Origin: Caballeronia calidae
GTDB lineage: Bacteria > Pseudomonadota > Gammaproteobacteria > Burkholderiales > Burkholderiaceae
Direction of reading: 5' to 3'
NCBI RefSeq assembly: GCF_900044055.2
Contig: NZ_FCOX02000020.1
Span: 60,491 to 124,490 of the forward strand
DNA: 64,000 nt
Every line of letters starts with the position of its first letter. Within the stretch, counting starts at the first letter, position 1. Below are positions 54,145 through 63,407 of this stretch, piece by piece. Made by a program: the position numbers and the translations under genes. Below the pieces are notes generated by a model. It was not told the origin of the DNA, did not search any database, and saw only the letters and a program-made list of their open reading frames with translations.

Positions 54145-54394
54145 TCACGCGTACGCGCCGCTCTGCGTCTCGGAAAGCAACGATGCGACGAGGCTCTGGC
54201 CTTCATCTGTATCCAGCAATTCGGATAGGTCGTTGTCCGCACAGTGCCGGATTCGGCTGCTCGACCCATCGGTCAACCCAGCGCGCGGCGTCAAATTCCT
54301 CGGGATTCCCGGATTCTGCGACGATCTTTTCGACTTGCTCGATTTGCTTCAACAGCCTTGCGGGGCGCTGCATCGACTTGTCTTGCGTGGGCAT
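54145..54394 (-). pseudogene. MbcA/ParS-type antitoxin (DUF2384), frameshifted
   Basis: ATG 54394 (GGAGAA upstream) starts MPTQDKSMQRPARLLKQIEQ. It continues EEFDAARWVDRWVEQPNPAL and CGQRPI, then needs a one-base shift to read ELLDTDEGQSLVASLLSETQ and a stop at 54145. The pattern W-x-PNPALGGxxPIELLDTxxG is the hallmark of the Xre/MbcA/ParS toxin-binding domain. The N-terminal HTH half is short or missing. No RES toxin is recognisable beside it, so the module is broken. Confidence 0.65.
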
Positions 54395-54450
54395 CGCCCA
54401 TTCTCCATTCGGCGTTTCATCTTAGCGCGCGCATATACCCCGCGCGACAA

Positions 54451-55002
54451 TCAGTATCGTATCGTCAAGGGTTCAGGATAGTGCTGCGTAAGCGAATATC
54501 CAGTCGGATCCACTACGAACGCAGAGATGTCCGAGGAGGACGCGGTGCACTGGCTGATGTTGGGATTCTGGCGGACTGACGAGACGTGAACCGTCGAAGT
54601 GTTTTCGCCGATGGAGACATACAAAACGACGTCCGTGCCCCTCCTGACGGCGATGGCGGGCTGAGCGCTGGCGTAGTAGAAAATCACCGGGGGCCCGCTG
54701 CAGTCACTCGATGCATAAGGAATGAAACCAGTCGACGCCCATTGCCACTGTGAGGCGGCTACTTGCGAACCGTTGTTCGCGCGTCCGATGGCCGCGAACA
54801 CCACCGCGTCGTTAATCTCCAGATACACCCCATCACCGCCTGAACTCGTTTCGAGCAGCCCGACGAACTGCCCTTGAGCATCGAAGACTTTCGGTATGTG
54901 CGGGTTCTGTCCTCGGCCATGTCGCCCCTGGTCCGAAGGTTCATCGGCACTCGAGGAGATGCCGTAAAACAATAAAAACGAAAAGATGATGATGTGGCGC
55001 AT
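54451..55002 (-). CDS. Secreted hypothetical protein, 183 residues
   Basis: The protein has a clear signal peptide (1-18, MRHIIIFSFLLFYGISSSA) and a beta-rich, Ser/Gly-rich mature part (FVGLLETSSGGDGVYLEIND; PPVIFYYASAQPAIAVRRGT). Two cysteines (CSG, CTA) may form a disulfide. GGAGGTTGCC precedes the ATG. It begins 49 bp upstream of the antitoxin remnant. No domain recognised; the repeated short strands suggest a small beta-sandwich. Confidence 0.65.
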   Translation of the reverse strand: MRHIIIFSFLLFYGISSSADEPSDQGRHGRGQNPHIPKVFDAQGQFVGLLETSSGGDGVYLEINDAVVFAAIGRANNGSQVAASQWQWASTGFIPYASSDCSGPPVIFYYASAQPAIAVRRGTDVVLYVSIGENTSTVHVSSVRQNPNISQCTASSSDISAFVVDPTGYSLTQHYPEPLTIRY

Positions 55003-55489
55003 GGCAACCTCCGTGGGTCTCGCGGGGACGAATGGGGACGATGCGAACGGGCACGAGTGAACGTGCTCTTCAACGAAATCGGGGGTACAGCTTGAGCCGG
55101 GAAGGGTCCTGACGGGAGCGGTCAGGGACGGATTGGGACTTTGATTCGGTCGGAAGAATAGTTGGTTTCCCGGGCGATTTCAAGAGGCCGAAAGGATCTT
55201 AGGTGACTGACGGGACCATGCCAGAAACTTCGCAACTGCTTCCTTCGACAAACGGCTATTACGACATTCCGAAGCAGGCCGACGGGTCGATCGAAATCTT
55301 GTTTGGCCCGCAAAAACCACTGGATGTAGACATTCGACGACTACGCAAGCCTCATCAGCAACACCAAATTGTCGCCGAAATAGCGAAGGCTTTTCGCAAC
55401 GGATGATTAGTTTCACGCTGACTGCGGCCAAATCTGTTGCGTGCGGGAACGAAGCCGAAAAGGCGACACGACGTGTGTTGATTTCCCGC
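55003..55489. other. Stretch with a possible DUF1214 fragment
   Basis: A plus-strand frame at 55203-55406 includes GYYDIPKQADGSIEILFGPQ, which recalls the ADGSxDIYFGP motif of DUF1214 proteins, but it breaks off after about 40 residues. Otherwise nothing recognised. Confidence 0.3.
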
Positions 55490-55905
55490 CCTGGAAAAAC
55501 TTCGCTGGTGCTTCTGGCACGACAAGCTTGAGAAGGCTAGGAGTCGGATGCAGAGAATCCTGACCATCTGTCGGGTGATCGCGCTGAAACGTCGGGCGTT
55601 GCGGAATGCCTAGCGCACCTTGACTACCGGACTCGAGAGCTTGTGGCGGACGTGGAAGACAACGGAAGGGCGACGATCAATTACGGCGAACGACGTCGCC
55701 AAGGCAAACCCACCTCGACCACAACAGCCGAGTCTGCCGTCAACCAAGTCCTAAACCAGCGCAGGTGCAAGCGTCAACAAATGCGCTGGACGCCGATCGG
55801 AGTTCATCTGCTATCGCAGGTCCGATACGCGATGATCAACGGTAACCTCGTCGAAGGACTTGCGAGATACGAGCCGCTAAGGAAACTCTTGACACGTGAA
55901 GCTGC
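55490..55905 (+). mobile_element. Transposase C-terminal remnant (ISKra4-like)
   Basis: Read across at least one frameshift near 55610: LRWCFWHDKLEKARSRMQRI, then ATINYGERRRQGKP, TTTAESAVNQVLNQRRCKRQ, QMRWTPIGVHLLSQVRYA and a short tail. The ESxVNxxxxxRxxKxQQMRW block is typical of ISKra4-type transposase C-termini. The 5' end is absent, and it runs into a PBP fragment on the other strand. Confidence 0.6.
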
Positions 55906-55937
55906 CGGGTTTCCGAAGCAACTGCGCGTCAACGGTT

Positions 55938-56130
55938 GGTGCGCGGCCGCCGCGACGCGCTGGAAATCAATCCCGTGATGCTTGTAGAACCGGTGATCCT
56001 CGGTCGCAATCAGGGCGTCCACCACGTGCGGCGACATCTGGTTGAGCGTGACAACCCACTCGCGATTGAGTGGCTTGAACTCGGTGATCACATCGCCATC
56101 GGCAGAAAGGATCAGCGCGGGACGGCAGCG
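55938..56130 (-). pseudogene. Penicillin-binding protein 1A, N-terminal transglycosylase fragment
   Basis: RPALILSADGDVITEFKPLN is followed by LNQMSPHVVDALIATEDHRF and YKHHGIDFQRVAAAA. EDHRFYKHHGID is motif 1 of the GT51 glycosyltransferase domain with its catalytic Glu. The rest of the enzyme is missing, so this is a displaced gene piece. Confidence 0.7.
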
Positions 56131-56221
56131 AGCGCCAGTGCGATGCCGCGACGCCGTGATGCCCATGCTCCCTACCAAGTCCGCTCTCACCGACGCGCTT
56201 GTCGCTGCAGCAACTCGCTGC

Positions 56222-56833
56222 TTACGCTGGCAGCGCTTCGCTGGACTGCTCGCGGGCAAGGTAGTGGGCGTACCACTCCGGCCAGTTGTCGTCGTGCTTG
56301 CCATCATTGCGCTTCTCATACTCGCCATGCGCAGCGGCGGCACGCCGCAGCGCGGCCGCGAGGTCGTTTGGCGACGAGAACTTCGTATCGGCGCTCATAC
56401 GACCGGGTAGGCGCGTGGTGACTTCTTGTAGCAGCCAGCTGTTGCCGTCCGGGTCGCTGAACCTGGCGTACGAGGAGTAGGTGTTGCGCTGCGGTTGCGG
56501 ACCGCTCTGTGCGGGTTCGCCGGGGGTCAGGTGGAACACTTCACTTACGTCCACGCCCAGGGCGACGAGTTCGGCGCGAGCCGCCTCGATGTCGGACACC
56601 ACGAGATAGAGCTGCGCCGAGCCTGGAGTTGCCGTTGTGACTCCCTTGCCGAAGTGGATCGAAGCGGGCGAGCCCGGAGGCGTGTATTGCAGGATTCGGA
56701 AGGCTTCTCCCTTGTTGATCTCAGCGTCAAGCTTCCAGCCGAGGTTGCCGTAGAACCGCTTGGCGCGATCGACGTCCGAAACGGGGATGACGACCACTTC
56801 GAGCTTCAGGTCGTTCGTGGCAGTGATGTTCAT
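56222..56833 (-). CDS. VOC-family (glyoxalase-like) protein
   Basis: The 203-residue protein starts MNITATNDLKLEVVVIPVSD (TTGGAG upstream of ATG 56833). It has one VOC unit of two beta-alpha-beta-beta-beta modules (DVDRAKRFYGNLGWKLDAEI; SAQLYLVVSDIEAARAELVA; SSYARFSDPDGNSWLLQEV). The last ~70 residues form a helical tail (LAAALRRAAAAHGEYEKRND; NWPEWYAHYLAREQS) often found on VOC proteins next to epoxide hydrolases. It is downstream of the epoxide hydrolase on the same strand and may be co-expressed. Reaction unknown. Confidence 0.8.
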   Translation of the reverse strand: MNITATNDLKLEVVVIPVSDVDRAKRFYGNLGWKLDAEINKGEAFRILQYTPPGSPASIHFGKGVTTATPGSAQLYLVVSDIEAARAELVALGVDVSEVFHLTPGEPAQSGPQPQRNTYSSYARFSDPDGNSWLLQEVTTRLPGRMSADTKFSSPNDLAAALRRAAAAHGEYEKRNDGKHDDNWPEWYAHYLAREQSSEALPA

Positions 56834-57175
56834 GATCAAACTCCAATCAAAGAGATGGCTTGAAGGGATACGGCCGACGTATTCACATCGGCTGCCGTGC
56901 TTGCTTCCTTGGCGGGTGCCTCGCGGAATCGGGGTGCCGGGGCAGCAAGACAAGGCGGTGATCGGGAATGGGGCAATCAAGCGGGCACGCACCGCTGGGC
57001 CTCGTTGCGGCCGAGGCCTGCGGGCGGCTGCACCTGCGCCAACGCAGGCTGCTTGCGGTGATCAGCGCCGCGGCCGCTACGATTTGATTTCATATAAGAA
57101 TCCTGTAATTGCATTGGTTCACAGGCGGCACCAGGACCTTGAATCCCGAAGCGCCGAGCCCCTTTTGGCGTTGGG
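56834..57175. other. Gap between epoxide hydrolase and VOC genes
   Basis: No gene or terminator recognised, so read-through between the two same-strand genes is possible. Confidence 0.35.
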
Positions 57176-58528
57176 TCACGAGTTACGCAGCGACCGGAAG
57201 GCGGCGCGTATCTCTTCGGCAAAGAGCCGAGGTTGCTCCCACGCCGCAAAGTGGCCGCCTTTCTCTGCTCGGTGGTAATAGACGAGGTTGGGGTAGGCCT
57301 TTTCTGTCCAGCTCCGCGGCGCCTGGTATTGCTCGCCAGGGAACACACTCACGGCCACCGGGATCTTGACGCCTTTGGCGTTAAAAAAGCCGCCCTTATA
57401 TTCCCAGTAGAGACGAGACGCAGATACCCCGGTATTCGTCAGCCAGTACAGCGTGATGTTGTCGAGGATCTCATCACGCGTCAGTTCGCCGGTGGCGCTC
57501 GTGGTCCGGTTCAGAGCCGAGGCGACCGCCGCAGCAGGCTGGCCATCGGCGTCGTTGTGGTCGAGGAGCCACGCGGCGAGGCCAACGGGTGAACAGGCAA
57601 TGCCGTAGAGCGTCTGCGGACGCGTTCCCATCAACCGGGCGTAGTCCACCTGCTTGAAAGTCTTGGCGAGCTGCTCATAGGCGCGTCGTTCCTCGGCGGA
57701 AAGGCCGACTGGCGCCGGGGCGCCGATCTGGAGCGCCTTGTCGACGTCGGCTGGAACCGTCGCGGGCATGTTGGTGTGGATGCCGAGCAGACCCTGGGGA
57801 GCCTGTAAGCCCATTTGATCGACGACGAACGCGCCCCAGTCGCCCCCTTGAGCGACGTAGTGCGTATATCCGAGACGGTGCATCAGTTCCGCCCAGGCGC
57901 GGGCCATGTGCTCGGGCCCCCAGCCAGTGGTCGTCGGCTTACCAGAGAAACCGTAGCCGGGCATCGACGGGATGACGACATCGAACGAGTCTTCAGCCTT
58001 CCCGCCATAGGCTACTGGGTCCGTTAGCAACCCGATGAGCTTAGTTTGCTCGAGCACAGAGCCAGGCCAGCCGTGATTGATGATTAATGGAAGTGCGTTG
58101 GGGTTCTTCGAGCGAACATGGATGAAGTGAATGTCTACCCCGTCGATGGTCGTCATGAACTGCGGAAGGGCATTCAGCTTCGCTTCAGCCTTGCGCCAAT
58201 CGTAGTCCGTCGCCCAAAAGCGCGCGAGCTTCTGCATCGTCGCGAGCTGCACGCCTTGCGAGGCGTCGGTCACAGTTTCGCGCTCGGGCCATCGCGTCGC
58301 CTTCACGCGTCGGCGCAGATCGGCGAGTTGCGCTTCGGGCACGTGAACGCGCAGCGGACGGATCGCCGTCTTGTCGCCGCCCGGCACTTGCGTGATCGTG
58401 GCGTTGCCCGTGTCTTCTGTAGGCTCAGCGAACGCGAGCCGGCCGAATGCGCCCGCGGCGGCGGTGGCCGCGGCAACGCCGATGAAGCGACGGCGCGAGC
58501 GGGTTTCGAGAGAAACATCGTTCGACAT
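57176..58528 (-). CDS. Epoxide hydrolase, TAT-exported
   Basis: The 450-residue protein begins with a twin-arginine signal (SRRRFIGVAAATAAAGAFG). It has the epoxide-hydrolase N-terminal domain (EAQLADLRRRVKATRWPERE), the oxyanion loop NHGWPGS, nucleophile Asp in QGGDWGAFV, cap tyrosines, and the late GGHFAAWEQP with the catalytic His. This matches microsomal-type (EHN) epoxide hydrolases. Export to the periplasm suggests detoxification or use of external epoxides. Confidence 0.87.
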   Translation of the reverse strand: MSNDVSLETRSRRRFIGVAAATAAAGAFGRLAFAEPTEDTGNATITQVPGGDKTAIRPLRVHVPEAQLADLRRRVKATRWPERETVTDASQGVQLATMQKLARFWATDYDWRKAEAKLNALPQFMTTIDGVDIHFIHVRSKNPNALPLIINHGWPGSVLEQTKLIGLLTDPVAYGGKAEDSFDVVIPSMPGYGFSGKPTTTGWGPEHMARAWAELMHRLGYTHYVAQGGDWGAFVVDQMGLQAPQGLLGIHTNMPATVPADVDKALQIGAPAPVGLSAEERRAYEQLAKTFKQVDYARLMGTRPQTLYGIACSPVGLAAWLLDHNDADGQPAAAVASALNRTTSATGELTRDEILDNITLYWLTNTGVSASRLYWEYKGGFFNAKGVKIPVAVSVFPGEQYQAPRSWTEKAYPNLVYYHRAEKGGHFAAWEQPRLFAEEIRAAFRSLRNS

Positions 58529-58768
58529 ATGAACCTCCTGTGTTCATGGGCGAGGAGGCGCGATGCGTGCTGCGGCGAATCAATTTTCCGGCATCGTCTT
58601 GCGGCCCACCGGCCGGCGAACCTGAAACGCGTCACCACCTCGATGCGCTGCGGGACTTTCCGCAGCAGGTAACGCGAGTATGTGCATATGCACAAAGATG
58701 GTAAAGGCAACGCAAGGTACTACACTATTGTCGGGCAGGCATTAATCCGGCTCGACCCTTCGCGTTTC
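58529..58768. other. Short upstream stretch, no gene seen
   Basis: It should contain the promoter of the epoxide hydrolase. The palindrome TGTGCATATGCACA at 58681-58694 is a candidate operator. Confidence 0.4.
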
Positions 58769-59160
58769 TCAACGCGCGACATCGGGCGCGACATGCGCGT
58801 TCCTGTCTGGCAGGTACTCCGTATCCAGCGAGGCGAACCAGTAGTACAGCGGCGCAGTCAGCGGGGGCCGACGAGCCACGAGAGGTCGTCGCCATCGAGA
58901 TACTTGGGTGCCGGCCCGGCGTACATTGGCGTACTCATGAACTGAATCTGCACTACGATACCGATTGCATATGCAATCAATTCCTGCGGATTGAAGCGGC
59001 CATAGATGCCACCGTCCACCTGAGAGGATCGGTGGAATGTCGTACTTGCCCTTGCGAATCATTTCGAAGCCGATTAGGTTGATCGCGGTCCGCGGCACTA
59101 GCACGAGGAGCAGGGCAAGCACGAGATCGACGAGATTCGCGACGAAGTTCGTTGATGACG
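58769..59160 (-). pseudogene. NCS1-family nucleobase permease, C-terminal fragment
   Basis: Across frames: NFVANLVDLVLALLLVLVPR, TAINLIGFEMIRKGKYDIPP, then a disordered stretch, then FMSTPMYAGPAPKYLDGDDL, SWLVGP and PLYYWFASLDTEYLP with a stop at 58769. These are the last TM helices of NCS1 cytosine/purine/hydantoin permeases. At least two frameshifts; dead. Confidence 0.68.
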
Positions 59161-59565
59161 CTGACTATCCGTCAGGTAGGTCAATTGCTGGCAGCGGGGT
59201 GGCGTTGCTCTTTTGCGATGAGCCACAGCGCTACGACGGCACCGAATACGAATGACTGTATGATGTGCATCATGCGCTGGACCGCAGCAGAACAAGGTTG
59301 TTCCCGTTCCCCGTTGGCCAGCAGGAGTTGCTCGCGAAAAAAAGTGCGATGCAGGTCGCGGGTGATCCGTCACTGTCTCGCCCCGGCTACCACAGCGTTG
59401 TGAGCGTGTGTCCTTCCCATCATCGCGTTTTCGAATCAAGGTGTGGGCGGCGCAGGAAGCATCATATCGGTGAATGTCGGTGAGCGTATTGCTATACGAG
59501 TCAAGGCGGAACAAAGACGCAAGAACGCTCACCCGATGAAGCCGGAATGGGACCATGCTTCCATG
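59161..59565. other. Stretch between two transporter remnants
   Basis: A minus-strand start (MMHIIQSFVFGAVVALWLIA) gives a single TM helix and then a stop. Nothing else recognised. Confidence 0.3.
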
Positions 59566-60357
59566 CTAGAGCGGTTCGCGGCCGTATTCTCGCAGTTCGG
59601 GCTCGAAGAATATCCATCTTGCGGATGGGAAGCGCTCCTTCAAGTCGTTCTCGATCCGGTCGTTCTGATCCGCTGATTCACCGACGAGAAGTGATTTGAT
59701 CTCGCGCATCGAGAACAGAGAGGTGGCCATCAGGACAAGGCCGACGCCGACGTTGCCCAGCGCATCTTAAAGCTGGATTCTCGTGAGGACGGCGGTGCCG
59801 ATTGCGATCAGAGAGACAAGTACTCCCGCTACTGCGGCGAGATCCTCGCTGACCGCGAGCATCACGGACGGCTTGTCGCTTTCCTTAAACCAGTTCAACA
59901 GCCCTTAGCGCGATGTCGAGGATCGATGGTGCGAATGGAGCCTCTGAGAGCGAGCGCCTCGATCACTCCTGATACGCACAATACGCCAACCGCTAAAAGA
60001 GGGCTCTCAAGCTGTGAGTGATGTACCGCTCGAAACCCTCGTATAACGATTGAGGCAACGCCACCAACGATGAAGAGCTGCATCGCAACCAGCATCCCAT
60101 AGACATAGGTCTCGCGGCCGTACCCGAATGGATGCTGCTCGTCAGGCGTGGCACGCGCCGCACGATGACCGACGAGCAGGACAATTTGGTTCAGACAGTC
60201 CGCGCTCGAGTGTACCGCCTCAGCGAGTGCGGAGCCTGAGTTGGTGGTAGAAGGCGACGCCGAATTTGCACGCAGCTACAGCGATATTCGATGCGAGGGC
60301 GTAATAGATCGCGCGTGGCGCAGATGACGTTTGCTTCCCGGACCCGGCGGACCGCAT
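59566..60357 (-). pseudogene. CDF-family cation efflux transporter, multiply frameshifted
   Basis: ATG 60357 (AAGGAGATAGGATC upstream) begins SGKQTSSAPRAIYYALASNI. The reading then moves between frames: VAMQLFIVGGVAS, LAVGVLCVSGVIEALALRGS, LLNWFKESDKPSVMLAVSED, LAAVAGVLVSLIAIGTAVLT, a stop, LVLMATSLFSMREIKSLLVG and a stop at 59566. These are TM and loop motifs of cation diffusion facilitators. At least three frameshifts and one internal stop. Confidence 0.78.
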
Positions 60358-60708
60358 GATCCTATCTCCTTTTTCGCATCGAAATCGAAAAGTTCCCGAC
60401 CTTGGAGAATGAGGGAGCAAGAAGCAGACCTCTAGACGCCGTCGTCTGGCAGAGCGCCGGAGATCCTGGGACATTGTCGCTCTTGCAGCCTTGTGGGTGT
60501 GGACGATGTCCTCGTTGCGTTTTTACGCGGTTTTTTCTATCCGACCGGTCCACCGCCGAGGCGGCCATTTCAACGTGCCAGAGCTGATCGGTGCCTCAGG
60601 GTGGTCGATGGCGGTCCGTGGGCGCAGCCGCGGTCACAGCCACGCAATTTTTTTGTTTCTGGACAGAATTCGCAGGCTAGGACGGAAGTTGTAGGGACCC
60701 CTGGCGGA
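60358..60708. other. Intergenic stretch, no gene seen
   Basis: Holds the old promoter of the CDF gene. Otherwise nothing recognised. Confidence 0.35.
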
Positions 60709-61521
60709 TCACCCTGGAAAAAGCCAACTTCTAGCTATGTCGAACAGACTCAGAGCGACTTCAAAACAGATCAACCCGATTACATACCATTCTAATTTGT
60801 GGATGTTCTTGTTCTCCACAATATCCGCTAAGGTTTGTACAGTGTCGGAGATAAGAGTAAGCTTTCGCTCCAGTGCTGCGTGACGCTCATGCAGTTCAAA
60901 TTCATCCTCGAGCGCGGCATACAGGCCGCCAAGCGATGGAAATTCCCAGAGGATTTCAGGTTTGTCACCGATCTCGGCACGCCCGACCATGCGGTGTTCG
61001 ATCAGTATCAGGTTGCCTATTTTCGATAAAAGCGATTTCGAGTCTGCCTTTACTTTGCCCGAGCTAGCCAGTTCACGGGCAACCGGGGCGATACCGTCAA
61101 ACTTTCCCGCGACCTCCTTCTCATATAGTGATAAGACGAGGCTCTTGCCGAGGACGTCGGCGATGATCTGTATCTTCTCCAATGTGATTCTGTCCAACGA
61201 CACCGCGTCACTCTGCACTCCGGTGCTAGGCTCTCCATTGTAAATATCGAGTTCCTCGACCTCCGGACTGTCGTAAATGTTCGTTACAATGTTTCCGAGG
61301 GAATCAATAAAAGCTGTTTCATCTGCATTGCTAAGACCGAAAAATACAACTACGCCATAACGAAACAGAACTGCGATGCCCTCGTCGGTTCCGATTGCGA
61401 CTGTCAGCGGCGTGGTCCCCATCGGCCTAGGGACCTTATAGCTTTTCAGATCTAGCCGGTCTCCAATCAGGCGTGCACGGGCTTTAACGTGTTGCCGGGA
61501 GTCGAGAGCGATATGGTTCAT
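60709..61521 (-). CDS. RMD1/YagE-family protein (DUF155)
   Basis: The 270-residue protein has the DUF155 core (TPLTVAIGTDEGIAVLFRYG; VVFFGLSNADETAFIDSL; LIEHRMVGRAEIGDKPEILW) and a C-terminal coiled-coil with one TM helix (IHKLEWYVIGLICFEVALSL). This is the layout of fungal Rmd1/Rmd8 and bacterial YagE, whose biochemical role is not settled. The yeast member is mitochondrial and affects translation. GGAAAGG precedes the ATG. Composition is a little more AT-rich than its neighbours. Confidence 0.85.
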   Translation of the reverse strand: MNHIALDSRQHVKARARLIGDRLDLKSYKVPRPMGTTPLTVAIGTDEGIAVLFRYGVVVFFGLSNADETAFIDSLGNIVTNIYDSPEVEELDIYNGEPSTGVQSDAVSLDRITLEKIQIIADVLGKSLVLSLYEKEVAGKFDGIAPVARELASSGKVKADSKSLLSKIGNLILIEHRMVGRAEIGDKPEILWEFPSLGGLYAALEDEFELHERHAALERKLTLISDTVQTLADIVENKNIHKLEWYVIGLICFEVALSLFDIARSWLFPG

Positions 61522-61716
61522 GTCCTTTCCACCAAGCGGACGTATTTTGTCATCCGAGGCGGCGGTTGTGAGTTGTAAAGAATTCTGCGGGCGCGCACGC
61601 CTTTCGCCAGCCCGGCGGCAGCACAGTGCTCGCGTGGGTGCTCAAACCGCCCGCGTCGATCACGCTGGCCGCCGTTCTTTACTGGCTTTTCAGCGCCCTA
61701 TTCTGGCCGGCGATGA
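61522..61716. other. Short spacer
   Basis: No gene seen between the RHH and RMD1-like genes. Confidence 0.35.
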
Positions 61717-62229
61717 TCAGGTATTCGCCGGGCGGCCCGTCTTCACCGTTTCCAGCGCCTTGATGGCCGCGACGAGGCGCTTGTCGGGCGCGGCCTCCAG
61801 CATCGTGAGCGCAGCGCGCAGTAGTTCGCTCTTCTTCACGCGCACGCCGTTGTCCTGACACTTCTGCTTAAGCGTGGCGAGTTTCGCGTAGTCCGACTTG
61901 GGCATCGTGAAGCTGTCGCGCACAACCTTTTCTTTCTTCACGCGCTTGGTTTTCGATTCGGGTGTCGCTTGGTTCTTGGCGGCGTTATCCGCTGTGGCCG
62001 TCTCTACGGCGGGCGTTTTCGCGGCTTCTTTCTTTGCGTTCTTCGGCGTCGTGGCAGGCGCTGCCGCCGCCTTTGTTCGTGCCTTCGTCTTGGGCGTGGC
62101 CGATGCCTTCGATCGCGTCGTCTTGCCGGCCTTGCCGTCGGACTTTTCGGTGGCCTGGACCTTGTCGGCGCTGCTCTTCGGGAAATGGAACGCCTTCTTG
62201 GACGGCGCCTTGACTTGTGGTGTGGTCAT
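61717..62229 (-). CDS. Lys/Ala-rich tail plus ribbon-helix-helix DNA-binding protein
   Basis: The 170-residue protein starts at ATG 62229 with CAGGAG upstream. Residues about 20-95 are a Lys/Ala/Thr-rich disordered tail (KASATPKTKARTKAAAAPAT). Residues about 100-165 look like an RHH/CopG-type fold (VVRDSFTMPKSDYAKLATLK; VRVKKSELLRAALTMLE). A basic tail plus RHH suggests a nucleoid- or plasmid-associated DNA-binding protein. An inverted repeat 140 bp upstream (62370) may be its operator. Similar proteins occur across Burkholderia. Confidence 0.7.
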   Translation of the reverse strand: MTTPQVKAPSKKAFHFPKSSADKVQATEKSDGKAGKTTRSKASATPKTKARTKAAAAPATTPKNAKKEAAKTPAVETATADNAAKNQATPESKTKRVKKEKVVRDSFTMPKSDYAKLATLKQKCQDNGVRVKKSELLRAALTMLEAAPDKRLVAAIKALETVKTGRPANT

Positions 62230-62369
62230 CGGTTTTCTCCTGTCGTGTAGGTAAAACAGTATATACGGTTTATTGGATTGCGGACCGCGCGGGCTCATTT
62301 CGGAATCGAGGGTGCGAATGCCTTGCCCTTCAACGGGATAAGCGCTCGGCCAGTAGGTTGTCGACATGG

Positions 62370-62392
62370 TTGTCCACCGAAACTGTGGACAA
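62370..62392. repeat. Inverted repeat TTGTCCAC-N7-GTGGACAA
   Basis: Perfect 8-bp arms at 62370-62377 and 62385-62392. Each arm overlaps a DnaA-box-like 9-mer. It lies upstream of the RHH gene. Confidence 0.45.
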
Positions 62393-63027
62393 GCACGCAC
62401 GGATCGGGACCCTGGCGTGGCAAAAGGTGGTCGGAGATTTCGTCGCCTGGTCTGCCTCGGCGGCGTCGTTGAACTTCGCGTGGAGGCAGCACATTCACCC
62501 TCGGCGTGTCTCGCATTGCCCTTTGCAATCGAGTTGCAGAAGGTCAGCGAGACATCCGCTGCATAGGTCTCGCGCAATTTCTCCGGCGGAAGGAAGAAAT
62601 ACTTGTCCGGTGTTGCCCGCATGGCATCGGCGGGTAGGGCGAACCGACGGGAAAACGAAGAAGCCCCATTGACGACTCAAGTCGAGGCTAAGGGATACGG
62701 CAGCGTCGATACTTAGTTTCGACACCAGAAAAGCGCAGCGCTACTGCATTTAGTCATTTATGGATGAGGCACGTACTGCGTTCCTGCGCCTGCTTTCCAT
62801 CGACCTTGGAAGGCCAGTTAAGCGTCACGCGGTGTTGACCACGATGCCTTCGTCAATTGACCGACTACATCCGTAGCATGATGTCCTGTGAGTCGCGGTA
62901 CGCCCGGTCAGGCGTTGTCTCGATCGCGTTGCGAGTGTGAGTGTGTTCGCACGCATCGGTGTGCTGCAGGGGGTGCGCAATCTTGAAGAAGCTGGAATAA
63001 TTCGATCCCGTTTTTTGGAGCACGGCA
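62393..63027. other. Intergenic region, no clear gene
   Basis: A minus-strand frame upstream of the RHH start (KYFFLPPEKLRETYAADVSL, at about 62510-62610) looks protein-like, but I cannot name it and it has no clean start. It may be a gene fragment. Confidence 0.3.
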
Positions 63028-63303
63028 ATGAATTCTTCCTCAGCAGAATCGAAAACGGAACTGAAGCTTTCGCAGCCGACCGTCGCGGACGGCGAGATAC
63101 ATTTCTCAGCGTTCGGGCCCGGCTGGGGCTTTTGCTCTTATGTGGTACCAGCTGGCGTGGCTATGCAGTGTCTCGGCGCCAAGGATCTGTCTGCGTCGCA
63201 ACTCCATCTCGCGTTCCAGCTCAATCGGCAGCGCATCACTGCGGCAGTTGCCGAAGGCGGCATTGAGGATCCCGGTAGGCGCGTGATTCTTTCGAAGATC
63301 TAA
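63028..63303 (+). CDS. Small hypothetical protein, 91 residues
   Basis: GGAGCACGGCA precedes ATG 63028. The protein is a compact mix of strands and one helix (IHFSAFGPGWGFCSYVVPAG; SASQLHLAFQLNRQRITAAV), with some likeness to short DUF1488-type proteins of Burkholderia. No signal peptide. Function unknown. Confidence 0.55.
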   Translation: MNSSSAESKTELKLSQPTVADGEIHFSAFGPGWGFCSYVVPAGVAMQCLGAKDLSASQLHLAFQLNRQRITAAVAEGGIEDPGRRVILSKI

Positions 63304-63407
63304 TACGCGGTCTTGCATCGCTTTGCCGAGATCCGCCAATCGCTCGGGCGACCGAAGCTTACCCGCTGGCAGGAGGTTGGTGGGGCGTCGACTATCTGAA
63401 GGCCGGA

